From NCBI GenBank assembly GCA_002394125.1, contig DGSY01000121.1, positions 1-44,192 on the forward strand: a stretch of DNA of 44,192 nucleotides, given 5' to 3'. The DNA is from Ruminococcus sp. UBA4350 (GTDB lineage Bacteria > Bacillota > Clostridia > Oscillospirales > Ruminococcaceae). How positions within the stretch are numbered: position 1 is the first letter of the stretch; each line of letters starts with the position of its first letter. The translations under genes were made by a program, and so were the position numbers. The notes beneath the pieces are model-generated. The model was not told the origin of the DNA. It saw nothing but the letters and a program-made list of their open reading frames with translations, and did not search any database. Below are positions 1 through 8,159 of the stretch, piece after piece.

Positions 1-594
1 GGCTATCCGATCTGGTGGGGACAGGAGCCGCGCATCATTGATACATTCCTTGAAAGCTATGATTTTTCGGAGAAAACGGTGATTCCGTTCTGTACCTCCG
101 GAAGCAGCAGCATCTCGGTCAGTGAGAAGAATATTGCTGAGCTTGTACCGATCGGCAATCAGCTTGCCGGCAAACGCTTTGCCGCAAGCGCATCAATGGA
201 CAGCGTAAAATCGTGGTATGATTCGCTGCCGCTGGAAACGGAACAAAAGCTGATTCTCACAGTCAACGGACAGGAGCTGACTGCCGAACTCGCGGACAGC
301 ACGGCTGCAAAGGAGCTTGCGGAGAAGCTGAAATCCGAGCCGGTCACTGTGACGCTGAATGAATACGGCGGATTTGAGAAGGTCGGAAAGCTGCCTTGGT
401 CACTGACGAAAAGCGATGAAAACATCGTGACCGGGGCAGGGGATATCATGCTGTATCAAGGCAATCATATGACTGTATTTTATGACTCGAATACATGGAG
501 CTATACGCGGCTCGGTCATATCAATATCACGCAGGAAGCATTGAAGATTATTCTCGGTGACGGAAATGTCACGGTTGAAATGTCAGTCAAATAA
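1..594 (+). CDS. Flavodoxin / cyclophilin-like fold protein, 5' truncated
   Basis: The reading frame is open from base 1 to the stop at 592-594, so only the C-terminal 197 residues are present. The visible N-terminal part begins GYPIWWGQEP, like the late segment of flavodoxin_4 proteins in which an aromatic-rich loop near the FMN precedes a W..P-x-I..F motif, followed by PFCTSGSSS and a final flavodoxin-like helix. From about base 235 a second domain begins (LILTVNGQELTAELADS, then GDIMLYQGNHMTVFYDSN and YTRLGHI), which matches the cyclophilin-like fold domain often fused to or found next to such flavodoxins. It probably acts as a cytosolic FMN electron carrier, partner unknown. Only 12 bases separate its stop from the next gene, so they are probably co-transcribed. 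Residue-level FMN contacts at the N-terminus lie outside the window. Confidence 0.75.
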   Translation, partial: GYPIWWGQEPRIIDTFLESYDFSEKTVIPFCTSGSSSISVSEKNIAELVPIGNQLAGKRFAASASMDSVKSWYDSLPLETEQKLILTVNGQELTAELADSTAAKELAEKLKSEPVTVTLNEYGGFEKVGKLPWSLTKSDENIVTGAGDIMLYQGNHMTVFYDSNTWSYTRLGHINITQEALKIILGDGNVTVEMSVK

Positions 595-606
595 GGAGGT
601 ATCATT

Positions 607-1362
607 ATGAGTGAGAAAATCGTACAGACAGCAGGCAGAGATCAGCTCGGAGAATTCGCGCCGATGTTTGCGCATCTCAATGACGATGTGCTGTTCGGAG
701 AGGTATGGAATGCGCAGGCGATCGACGTCAAAACAAAGTGCATCATTACGGTCGTGTCGCTGATGGCATCCGGCATTACGGACAGCTCGCTGCTCTATCA
801 TTTGCAGAATGCAAAGGCTCACGGCGTCACAAAGGATGAGATCGCCGCAATCATAACACACGCGACAATGTATGTCGGCTGGCCGAAGGGCTGGGCAGTC
901 TTCCGGCTTGCGAAGGAGGTCTGGAACGAGTCTGCACCTGCGATGACGGACAAAGACCGCTATCAGAACACGATCTTTTTCCCGATTGGCGATCCGAATC
1001 CTTACGGACAGTTTTTCGTCGGACAGAGCTATCTTGCGCCGGTTTCGAAGGAGCAGGTCTCCATTTTCAATGTAACCTTTGAGCCGGCCTGCCGCAATCA
1101 CTGGCATATTCATCATGCAAAGAGCGGCGGCGGTCAGATGCTCATCTGCGTCGGCGGCAGGGGCTATTATCAGGAATGGGGAAAGGATGCTGTCGAGCTG
1201 ACGCCCGGCAAGGTCATCAATATCCCCGCGGAGGTCAAGCACTGGCACGGCGCAGCACCGGACAGCTGGTTCTCGCATCTTGCAGTTGAGATTGCGGGCG
1301 AGGAGAGCAGCACTGAATGGTGCGAACCCGTTTCCGATGCAGATTACGGCAGCCTGACATAA
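607..1362 (+). CDS. Carboxymuconolactone decarboxylase-like / cupin fusion protein
   Basis: The 251-residue product has two domains. Residues about 20-110 resemble the all-helical carboxymuconolactone decarboxylase (AhpD-like) family, with the typical segments KTKCIITVVSLMASG and THATMYVGWPKGW. The CxxC pair used by AhpD-type peroxidase partners is absent (single C45), so a disulfide-reductase role is unlikely. Residues about 150-235 are a cupin barrel with a His-rich metal site (H165, H167, H169, H170, then H212 and H214). Fusions of this kind are common in anaerobic Firmicutes and are usually annotated only by domain; the substrate is unknown. An excellent AAGGAGGT site lies 6 bases before the ATG. 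It lies between a flavodoxin-like gene and a cyclase-family gene, suggesting a small redox or detoxification operon; that role is inference. Confidence 0.85.
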   Translation: MSEKIVQTAGRDQLGEFAPMFAHLNDDVLFGEVWNAQAIDVKTKCIITVVSLMASGITDSSLLYHLQNAKAHGVTKDEIAAIITHATMYVGWPKGWAVFRLAKEVWNESAPAMTDKDRYQNTIFFPIGDPNPYGQFFVGQSYLAPVSKEQVSIFNVTFEPACRNHWHIHHAKSGGGQMLICVGGRGYYQEWGKDAVELTPGKVINIPAEVKHWHGAAPDSWFSHLAVEIAGEESSTEWCEPVSDADYGSLT

Positions 1363-1389
1363 CAGGCTTACTGAAACGGAGGAAGGCTC

Positions 1390-1971
1390 ATGCTGATTGA
1401 CATTTCGCAGGAGGTCTTTTCATGCTGTGTATTTCCGGGCGATCCTTCGCCGGAGATGCAGCGCATTCTCAGCACCGCAAAGGGCGATGTCTGCAATCTG
1501 ACTGCATTTTCGATGTGTGCGCATAACGGCACGCATATTGATGCGCCGTACCACTTTCTGTCTGACGGCAAAACGGTTGACCGCATGGGACTGGAGCCGT
1601 TTGTCGGAGACTGTTATGTCTCGCGGCATTCCGGTGATGTGACAGCGGAGGACGCAGCGGATATCCTCGCAAAAGCGCGAAAAGCGGGCGGAGAAAAGCG
1701 CATCCTGATCGCAGGGGATGCTGTTGTCACCGCCGCTGCTGCGCGGGTATTTGCGGATGCCGGTATCCTTCTGCTCGGCAATGAAAGCCAGACTGTCGGG
1801 CCTGAGGACGCGCCGAAAGAGGTGCATCTGATCCTGCTCAGTGCGGAAACCGTTCTGCTTGAGGGCATCGTGCTGAAGAATGTCACAGAGGGAAGATATT
1901 TTCTCAGTGCTGCACCGCTCAATCTCGGCGGCTGTGACGGCGCACCCTGCCGCGCTTATCTGATCAGGTAA
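1390..1971 (+). CDS. Cyclase family protein (kynurenine formamidase-like)
   Basis: The 193-residue protein belongs to the cyclase/kynurenine formamidase-like metal-dependent hydrolases. The family signature HxGTHxDxPxH is intact: H45, H49, D51 and H55 within AHNGTHIDAPYH. The preceding F-P-G-D-P segment (residues 15-19) is also typical. At 193 residues it is slightly shorter than the usual 200-220. Family members hydrolyse N-formylkynurenine, other amides or cyclic esters; the sequence does not show which. A GGAGGAAGG purine run lies before the ATG, and the gene starts 27 bases after the CMD-cupin gene, so it is the last gene of that operon and is followed by a strong hairpin. Confidence 0.85.
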   Translation: MLIDISQEVFSCCVFPGDPSPEMQRILSTAKGDVCNLTAFSMCAHNGTHIDAPYHFLSDGKTVDRMGLEPFVGDCYVSRHSGDVTAEDAADILAKARKAGGEKRILIAGDAVVTAAAARVFADAGILLLGNESQTVGPEDAPKEVHLILLSAETVLLEGIVLKNVTEGRYFLSAAPLNLGGCDGAPCRAYLIR

Positions 1972-1986
1972 GTTCGAGAAATCAAT

Positions 1987-2035
1987 AAAACGGATCATCA
2001 CACCGGTGTAAACCGGAACGATGATCCGTTTTGTT
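1987..2035 (+). terminator. Intrinsic terminator after the cyclase gene
   Basis: A 12-base perfect inverted repeat (1987-1998 with 2021-2032, AAAACGGATCAT / ATGATCCGTTTT) encloses a 22-base loop, and the arm itself ends in a T run. It lies 16 bases after the cyclase stop. The A/T flanks could let it work in both directions. Confidence 0.8.
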
Positions 2036-2080
2036 GTGCAGTGATTTCTGCTGTCTTCCTTTATAATTTTGAATCATGAA

Positions 2081-2117
2081 AACAGGCAGACACTCCTTCG
2101 CGGAGCATCTGCCTGTT
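2081..2117 (-). terminator. Hairpin terminator of the LRR-dockerin gene
   Basis: AACAGGCAGA (2081-2090) pairs with TCTGCCTGTT (2108-2117), with an inner CTCC-TTCG-CGGAG extension. On the minus strand it begins 28 bases after the stop of the LRR gene and is followed by TTCATGATTC, so the T tract is only moderate. Confidence 0.65.
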
Positions 2118-2144
2118 CGTGATTGAATTGCGGATTGACGGATA

Positions 2145-5100
2145 TTATTTCGTGATCATGCTGATCATCTTCCGGATATCGAGCAGCGTCAGCAAGCCGT
2201 CAGAATGGAAATCCAGCTGACGGAGTACATCCGGCGCAGGAATCTGTTCAGCCGGGAGATCCTCCGCGATGAACCGCGACATCACCACGGCATCGGCAAT
2301 GGTCAGCGCGCCGTCACCGTTGAGGTCGCCCCGCACCGTCGAAGCTGGTACAGTCGTGACTGTTGTTGTCGTTTCGCTTGTTGTGGACGTTGTTGTAACC
2401 GGAGCGGTCGTTGATGTTGTTGTGACCAGAGCGGTCGTTGATGATGTCGTAACCGGAGCGGTCGTTGATGTTGTTGTGATCGGAGTTGTCGTAGATGTTG
2501 TCGTGACCGGAGCGGTCGATGTTGTCGTGATTGGAGCGGTCGAAGTCGTTGTTCCGGTCGGATCTGTCGGGATGATAATAGGGGGGGAGACCGTAACTCT
2601 TGTCGTCGTTGTTGTGCTGGTCGAAGTGCTTGTTGTCGTAACGCTCGTTGTGGTGACGGCGGAGGGAATGATGCCGATCGACTCAAATCGGTAGCCGTAT
2701 TTGTTTGCATATTCCTCAAGCTTCGATCCGCTGTAAGCGCGGATGACACCGTTGTAATACTCCACTCTTTTGCCCGTGGATTCATCGGTGACTCTGCCGT
2801 TGGAGATCGCGCGCGGATCATCGTAGATGTAGCAGTCCGGATTCAGAACCGTTACGGAGCGCAGCGCTGTATCATCATGGAACACAGCTCCTACAATCTG
2901 CTTCACCTTCTCCGGAATGACGATCTCTTCCAGTGACTCGCAGCCGGCAAATGCATAATCGCGAATCTCTTCAAGACCTTCCGGAAGTGTAACATGATTC
3001 AGCTTTTTGCAGTTCACAAACGCTTCATAGCTGATCAGCTTCACAGACTCAGGAATCACAATTTTCTTGAGCGACGGGCAGTTTTCGCACATAGAATTCG
3101 GGAGCTCCTCGATGCTTGCAGGCAGCGTCAGCTCATCAAGCACTTCGCACCTCTCAAATACAAAGGCGTCAAATACAGCTTTCGTTTTGGAAAAATCAAT
3201 ACGGTACAGCTTCCGGCACTGATTAAATGCGAACATTTCGACCGTTTCCAGTCCGTCCGGCACATTGATATACGCCGGATAATCCGAATCGTGGAATGCC
3301 TTATCGCAGATCTTTTTGACGGTCGAAGGAATTGTGTATTCCGTACTCACCTTCGCGGACGGATAGAGAATCAGTTCCGTCTGATCTTTATTGAACAGAA
3401 CGCCGTCGATCGAGGAAAAGACTTCGTTGTCCGGATCGACATTAATCTCCGCAAGGGTATCCTGATAGCTGAAAAGCGAAACGTCGATGACCTTGACGGT
3501 TTTCGGGATATTCAGAACGCGAAGGCTGTGCGGGAATGTATCGGTATCCGCCAATGCCAGCTCCGTGACGGGCTTGCCTTCAATCTTCTCCGGAATCGTG
3601 ATGACGCTTTTGCTCGGTGTCGCCGTATTCAGATTGCTGATGACAATTTCATCATTTTTGACAAGGTAGGTGAGGTTTTCGGAATATGGGTTCGTCTGGA
3701 TCGGTGTCAGAGCGGGAATCTGCGAAAGATCATCACTTGTAAGTGCAGTGAATTTTACATTGAATGCCGCGGCAAATTCTTCTGCAAGGGAGCCTTCATA
3801 TCCGCAGACCTCCTCCAGCGCATTGAATTTCTCATTGCCCGACCATGTGATCTCGCATTCCGGATTCATGAAGAATACGCGGCGGAGTGCCGGTGCAGCA
3901 GCAAGATTCGCTGCACGCGCTCTGTTCGATTCAACAACCAGTTCCTCCATTTCGGTCAGATATGCGAGCGTGGTGTTGGAATACACATACTCATTGCTGG
4001 TGGTCGTGACGCGCTTGTCATGATAATGGCCGAAGAAGCACGGATCGACCGAAGCATAGCCGTCCTTTGCGTTTGCCGGAATTGTGACCGGAGCAAGATT
4101 CGTGCAGCCCTTGAATGCGTTGGATTTGAGTCTTTCCAGTCCGTCAGGGAGTGTGATTGAAGTGAGCGAGATGCAGTCCGTGAACGCATCGTCCCTGATC
4201 TCCTTGACGCTTTCCGGAATGCTGATCCGTTTTAGGCAATCGCATCCGTAAAATGCGGCCTTGTCGATCACCTTCAGATCGTTCGGCAGGACAACCTCCT
4301 CAAGATAATTGCAGCCCTCAAAGCATCGGCTGTCGATCTCGACGCCCTCCGGAATGGAGATCGTATGCAGGCGGTAGCATTCTCTGAATCCGGTGATGCG
4401 TCTGACCGGTACTCCGTCGATCTCGGACGGAATCTCGACTTCATGCGGCATATCATCCGTATAGCCGTTAATGACGATGAGCGGGTTTTCCTGTTCCTTG
4501 TCCTGATAATCGTAGTAAACACGGTAGCGCATACCGTTGTAGGTCGGAACTGTTGTCGTTGTGACAGCAGTTGTTGTAACCGGATCGGTCGTGGTGGGAA
4601 CGGTGACAGTCACCGGAGCGGTCGTGACGGTCTGCGTTGTGGTAGTCGGTCTTGTCACGGTCGTTGTCGGCTCTGTGCGGGATGTGATGACCGTCGTGGA
4701 CGTGATAGTTGTAGTTGATGTCGTTGTGGTTGTAGTCGTCGTGGTCGGCGTTGTAGTGATGTAGGACGGCGCTGCGCCGAGCGACTCAAACGCAATGCTG
4801 TATTTCTCAGCGTATTTCTGCGCCGTGGAATTGTCATAGCCGTGGATGATACCCTTGAACGGCGGCTTTGCGTATTGGTCATTTGTGTAGAGAAAGGATT
4901 TTTCCATCGGGAACTCACAGTAGGGATTCAGGAATGTGATGTTTCCGAGCGACTGAACGTCTGCGAATGCACTTCTATCAATCTTTGTAACGCTCTCCGG
5001 CAGTGTCAGATCCGTGAGCGCAGTGCAGTTGCTGAATGCAGAGCTCCCGATCGTTGTCAGAGTTTCCGGCAGCGTCAGCTGTGTCAGTGCCGTACAGCCG

Positions 5101-6815
5101 TAGAATGCACTGTCGGAGATCGTAAGCAGCCCGGCGGGCAGTTCCACATTTTTCAGCGCTTTGTCACTGGTAAATATATTGTGCGGGAGCACGGTCATGC
5201 CGGCAGGCAGTTTGACAGTCTCCAGCGACGAGCAGCTGCTCAGCACATAACCGCCCATACGATTCCCGACTCTGTCCGGGATCTCAATGGATTTCAGCGC
5301 GTAGTCACCGTTAAACGCCATGCCGCCGATCTCCTCCAGCGATTCCGGCAGCGTGATTTGTTCCACCTTGCGGAGACCGCTGAGTCCTTCATCTGCAATG
5401 CGGACAACACCCTCCGGAACCGTGACGGATGTGACATTCTCATTGTGGTAATCATCAAAGCAGTATTCCGAAATGATTCTGACACCGTCCGGAATCACAA
5501 CATCGCCCTCACAGGGTGACGCATCGACAAGGATCTGATTGATGACGGTGAGCGGGCCGTTCTCCTTCAGCGAATCCATAAACGGTGTATATTTGAATGC
5601 GTGTCCGCCGATCTCGGTGACCGTTTCCGGAATCGTGATGCTGCTGAGCTTCGAGCAGCCGAAGAATGCGGAGGAACCGATCGCCGTGACGCTGTCCGGC
5701 AGCACGACCGATTCCAGCTTTGTACAGTCTACAAGAAAGCGCGCAGGAATCGAAGTGATGCCGTCCGGAATCGTGATCGAGGTCAGCGATTTGCATCCGT
5801 CGAAAATACTGTCGCCGAGATCCGTCAGGGATGCGGGAAGATCGACAGATGTCAGGCTGGTCTTCTGAAACGCATAGCGGCCGATGCTTGTCAGCGTAGA
5901 GGGCAGCGTGATCTCTGTTATCGCAGCATCCTCCGAGAAAGCGTTTTCGCCGATTGCCGTCAGACCTTCATTTAGAATGACGGTCTCAAGCGCGGGATCT
6001 TCAGCGAATGCTTTATTTCCGATTGTCTGCACGGATGCAGGAATCGTGATCGACTGCAATGCCGCGCATTTTGTAAAGCAGGAATCGCCGATCGAAGTGA
6101 CAGAATCCGGTATCTCAAACGAAGTCAGCTTTTTGCACTCGGTGAACAGTCCGGCAGGGAGCGTCTCAATGCCGTTCTCAACCGTTGCAGATTCCAGCGC
6201 ATAGCAGTTCATGAAAGCCGTTGCGCCGAGATTCTTGACAGTCGCAGGGATGACGATACTTGTCAGATTCGGATTGAACTTGAAAGCATCCGTGCCGATC
6301 GTTTCCACCGTCGAGGGAATTGTCAGCTCTGTTTCCTTTGCACCGTAAAAAGCGAGGTTCCCGATTGTAGTCAGGCCTTCATTCAGGCGGACTTCCCCGA
6401 TTATATCGCAGTAGCCGAATGCGGTGCGGCCGACCTCTCTCACGGAATCGGGGAGATACACGGATTTCAGCGCATCACAGTCATAAAACGCGTCCTCGCC
6501 GACTGTCACAAGATGCTCCGGCAGCGTCATCACAGAAAGCGTTTTCTGCTTCTGGAATGCATTCATGCCGATTGCCGTAACCGGCAGGCCGCCGATCTCC
6601 GACGGGAAAACAAACTCCTCCGGAAGCTGTTCGGTTGCGCCGGTGAGCGTGATCTGACCGTCTGCTTCCGTATAATTCAGAATGCCCTCGGTCTGCACGA
6701 CAGGTGCCGGATCTGCGGCAGATACAGTCATGCTGAGCAGCGGCTCCGGTGACGGAATACCGGTCAGCGTGATGCACAGTGCGCACAGAAGTGCCGTACT
6801 TTTATGCTTCATCAT
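2145..6815 (-). CDS. Secreted BspA-type leucine-rich-repeat protein with C-terminal dockerin
   Basis: A GTG is available at 6824, but the AAGGGA site at about 6826-6832 is spaced for the ATG at 6815, giving 1556 residues. A signal peptide (MMKHKSTALLCALCIT..., cleavage likely near VSAADP) opens the protein. It is followed by long LRR_5/BspA-type arrays with the repeating pattern L-x-x-I-x-I-P-x-x-V-x-x-I-G-x-x-A-F-x-x-C-x-x-L. There are at least two LRR blocks: about residues 60-670 and 780-1390, the second interrupted by non-LRR segments. Two Thr-rich linkers separate the blocks and precede a type I dockerin (about the last 65 residues, with GDLNGDGALTIADAV and DFHSDGLLTLLDI). The second calcium loop is imperfect (His at position 3). 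BspA-like repeats typically mediate surface or substrate adhesion; the dockerin implies docking to a cohesin-bearing scaffold. No catalytic domain is visible. Confidence 0.92.
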   Translation of the reverse strand: MMKHKSTALLCALCITLTGIPSPEPLLSMTVSAADPAPVVQTEGILNYTEADGQITLTGATEQLPEEFVFPSEIGGLPVTAIGMNAFQKQKTLSVMTLPEHLVTVGEDAFYDCDALKSVYLPDSVREVGRTAFGYCDIIGEVRLNEGLTTIGNLAFYGAKETELTIPSTVETIGTDAFKFNPNLTSIVIPATVKNLGATAFMNCYALESATVENGIETLPAGLFTECKKLTSFEIPDSVTSIGDSCFTKCAALQSITIPASVQTIGNKAFAEDPALETVILNEGLTAIGENAFSEDAAITEITLPSTLTSIGRYAFQKTSLTSVDLPASLTDLGDSIFDGCKSLTSITIPDGITSIPARFLVDCTKLESVVLPDSVTAIGSSAFFGCSKLSSITIPETVTEIGGHAFKYTPFMDSLKENGPLTVINQILVDASPCEGDVVIPDGVRIISEYCFDDYHNENVTSVTVPEGVVRIADEGLSGLRKVEQITLPESLEEIGGMAFNGDYALKSIEIPDRVGNRMGGYVLSSCSSLETVKLPAGMTVLPHNIFTSDKALKNVELPAGLLTISDSAFYGCTALTQLTLPETLTTIGSSAFSNCTALTDLTLPESVTKIDRSAFADVQSLGNITFLNPYCEFPMEKSFLYTNDQYAKPPFKGIIHGYDNSTAQKYAEKYSIAFESLGAAPSYITTTPTTTTTTTTTSTTTITSTTVITSRTEPTTTVTRPTTTTQTVTTAPVTVTVPTTTDPVTTTAVTTTTVPTYNGMRYRVYYDYQDKEQENPLIVINGYTDDMPHEVEIPSEIDGVPVRRITGFRECYRLHTISIPEGVEIDSRCFEGCNYLEEVVLPNDLKVIDKAAFYGCDCLKRISIPESVKEIRDDAFTDCISLTSITLPDGLERLKSNAFKGCTNLAPVTIPANAKDGYASVDPCFFGHYHDKRVTTTSNEYVYSNTTLAYLTEMEELVVESNRARAANLAAAPALRRVFFMNPECEITWSGNEKFNALEEVCGYEGSLAEEFAAAFNVKFTALTSDDLSQIPALTPIQTNPYSENLTYLVKNDEIVISNLNTATPSKSVITIPEKIEGKPVTELALADTDTFPHSLRVLNIPKTVKVIDVSLFSYQDTLAEINVDPDNEVFSSIDGVLFNKDQTELILYPSAKVSTEYTIPSTVKKICDKAFHDSDYPAYINVPDGLETVEMFAFNQCRKLYRIDFSKTKAVFDAFVFERCEVLDELTLPASIEELPNSMCENCPSLKKIVIPESVKLISYEAFVNCKKLNHVTLPEGLEEIRDYAFAGCESLEEIVIPEKVKQIVGAVFHDDTALRSVTVLNPDCYIYDDPRAISNGRVTDESTGKRVEYYNGVIRAYSGSKLEEYANKYGYRFESIGIIPSAVTTTSVTTTSTSTSTTTTTRVTVSPPIIIPTDPTGTTTSTAPITTTSTAPVTTTSTTTPITTTSTTAPVTTSSTTALVTTTSTTAPVTTTSTTSETTTTVTTVPASTVRGDLNGDGALTIADAVVMSRFIAEDLPAEQIPAPDVLRQLDFHSDGLLTLLDIRKMISMITK
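2346..2660 (-). repeat. Thr-rich linker repeats before the dockerin
   Basis: This low-complexity coding tract reads as GTTGT/CGTTG-type repeats on the plus strand. In the protein it gives about ten-residue units of the form TTTSTTAPVT, differing by one or two residues, just before the dockerin. It is a flexible, probably O-glycosylated spacer. The unit length of about 30 bp makes it prone to slippage and length variation between strains. Confidence 0.85.
4545..4765 (-). repeat. Internal Thr/Val-rich linker between two LRR blocks
   Basis: A second low-complexity tract inside the same gene encodes a Thr run (TTTTTTTTSTTTITST) and then TV/TTT repeats. It separates the first LRR block from the second, so the protein is built from two modules rather than a continuous solenoid. 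Confidence 0.8.
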
Positions 6816-6859
6816 TGATACCACATCCCTTCTTGATTTTGTGCATTTTCAGCAGAATC

Positions 6860-6888
6860 ATTATATCATATAAACATTGATTTGTCTA
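6860..6888 (-). promoter_or_regulatory. Sigma-A promoter of the LRR-dockerin gene
   Basis: On the minus strand, TAGACA (6888-6883) is followed after 17 bases by TATAAT (6865-6860). It lies about 45 bases upstream of the chosen start. Confidence 0.75.
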
Positions 6889-7047
6889 TGCGATCAGGTG
6901 AAAAATCGGCCTGCTTACTGAATTTTTGGCGTTTTCGCTACATTTTATCAATCATAGATGCGTTTGCATCTGCATGGCCTCTGTTAAATACATCCAAATA
7001 ATTTGAACAATATTGCGCATTATTCGCCGGCTGCTGATGCACATAAA
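6889..7047. other. Intergenic stretch without a gene
   Basis: I see no coding frame of note, RNA gene or repeat here. It is AT-rich and lies between the LRR promoter and the terminator of the next minus-strand transcript, so it may hold upstream regulatory DNA of the LRR gene. Confidence 0.5.
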
Positions 7048-7073
7048 AACAGCCCGTCAGGAAACGGGCTGTT
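7048..7073 (-). terminator. Intrinsic terminator of the ADP-ribosylglycohydrolase transcript
   Basis: AACAGCCCGT (7048-7057) pairs with ACGGGCTGTT (7064-7073). Read on the minus strand, the stem is followed by TTTTATG, a classic Rho-independent form. Confidence 0.85.
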
Positions 7074-7083
7074 GTACGCAGAT

Positions 7084-7227
7084 TCAGTATAAACCCTTTG
7101 TGCGGCTGACGATCAGCACGGTCAGAATCGCGATATAAGGAGCTGCTTTCATCAGCGGAAATGCGTTGATCTTGCCTTTCAGCTTGAATGCGACGGATGC
7201 AATCGAAAACAGCGTGAGACAGAACAC
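7084..7227 (-). CDS. Possible small membrane protein or gene remnant
   Basis: A 47-codon frame from a GTG at 7227 encodes a hydrophobic peptide (FCLTLFSIASVAFKL ... APYIAILTVLIVSRTKGLY) with two possible membrane segments. It has no clear ribosome binding site. It is exactly in frame with the preceding ADP-ribosylglycohydrolase gene, separated from it only by that gene's TAA and 15 further codons, and the frame stays open up to the terminator. It may be the C-terminal remnant of a lost membrane protein, or chance. I do not recognise a family. Confidence 0.3.
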   Translation of the reverse strand: MFCLTLFSIASVAFKLKGKINAFPLMKAAPYIAILTVLIVSRTKGLY

Positions 7228-7272
7228 ATTCCGCCGGAAGATTGCAAAAGCGGAAAGCTCTTGAATTCGGGA

Positions 7273-8073
7273 TTATTCTGCCGTGATCTTTTTACGGAAC
7301 CGGTCAAGGACTTCGAGCATATCGTCAGGCAGACGCTTTCTGCCCTCCGCCGCGATATCCTCCGGCACACCGTAGAATGCCTCTGCGATGCTGCCGGTGA
7401 TGCAGGCGATCGTGTCCGTGTCGCCGCCGAGCGAGACTGCATTCCGGATCGCATCCTCGAAATCCGTGCTTTCCAGAAACGCCGCAAATGCCAGCGGCAT
7501 CGTGACCTGACAGGTCTCATCATGACGGTTCTTGACTTTCAGCTCCGCACAGGTCCGCGAAAGGTCATAGCCGAATTCACGCTCCGTATATGCGCGGATC
7601 TCGTCCTTGCTGCTGCCGCTGCGCGCCATGAAAATCGCTGCGGCCGTCGCCTCTGCACCCTTGATGCCCTCCGGATGATTATGCGAAACTTCTGCGGTCA
7701 GTGCAGCCATATGGCGCGTTGCTGCGAGGTCGTCATAGAGCCAGCCCGCCGCAGAAGCACGCATCGCCGAGCCGTTGCCGTAGCTGCCGTTCGGCTGCGG
7801 ATTCTCTGTAAAGAGCCAGCGGCGGAATCTGCCGCCGTAGCCGGCATACGGGTAGCGCTGTCCCCATTTCTGCATGGAGCGCACCAGCGCCGCTCTGATT
7901 CCGTCATCGCTGCCCCCCTCTGCATCCATGAGTGCCTCCGCAACTGCGACGGTCATCACGGAATCATCCGTAAAATTGCTCCCTCTGCTGAAAAGCGGGA
8001 ATGTCTTTGTTTTGTCGCCCCTGTCAAACTCATAGGGCGCGCCGATCATATCACCTAACAATGCTCCGATCAT
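7273..8073 (-). CDS. ADP-ribosylglycohydrolase family protein (DraG-like)
   Basis: The 266-residue protein has the two metal-binding signatures of the DraG/ARH fold. These are TDDS at residues 35-38, after the N-terminal GALLGDMIGAPYE, and GGDTDT at residues 216-221 in SLGGDTDTIACI. The central NGSAMRASAAGW and SHNHPEGIKGAEATA segments are also typical. The family removes ADP-ribose from proteins, nucleic acids or small molecules using two Mg or Mn ions; the substrate here is unknown. AAAGGAGGT precedes the ATG, and a TATACT -10-like box lies at 8104-8109 without a good -35. Its upstream neighbour on the same strand is a macrodomain gene, another ADP-ribose-binding fold, 86 bases away with a small hairpin between. 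Confidence 0.9.
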   Translation of the reverse strand: MIGALLGDMIGAPYEFDRGDKTKTFPLFSRGSNFTDDSVMTVAVAEALMDAEGGSDDGIRAALVRSMQKWGQRYPYAGYGGRFRRWLFTENPQPNGSYGNGSAMRASAAGWLYDDLAATRHMAALTAEVSHNHPEGIKGAEATAAAIFMARSGSSKDEIRAYTEREFGYDLSRTCAELKVKNRHDETCQVTMPLAFAAFLESTDFEDAIRNAVSLGGDTDTIACITGSIAEAFYGVPEDIAAEGRKRLPDDMLEVLDRFRKKITAE

Positions 8074-8130
8074 TTCGGATACCTCCTTTTCTTTGATGAG
8101 TCCAGTATATCACAAAAGAAAAGGGGAGTG

Positions 8131-8147
8131 GTCGCCTGCCGGGCGAC
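8131..8147 (-). terminator. Small hairpin between macrodomain and DraG-like genes
   Basis: GTCGCC (8131-8136) pairs with GGCGAC (8142-8147). On the minus strand the stem is followed by CACTCCCCTTTTCTTTT. It starts 12 bases after the macrodomain stop, so it may terminate or attenuate that transcript. Confidence 0.5.
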
Positions 8148-8159
8148 AAATATCAAAAA

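Noticed and set aside
2346..2660. Regular short repeats that at first resemble a CRISPR array
   Set aside because: They are in frame, encode Thr-rich linker units of a secreted protein, and lack unique spacers of constant length.
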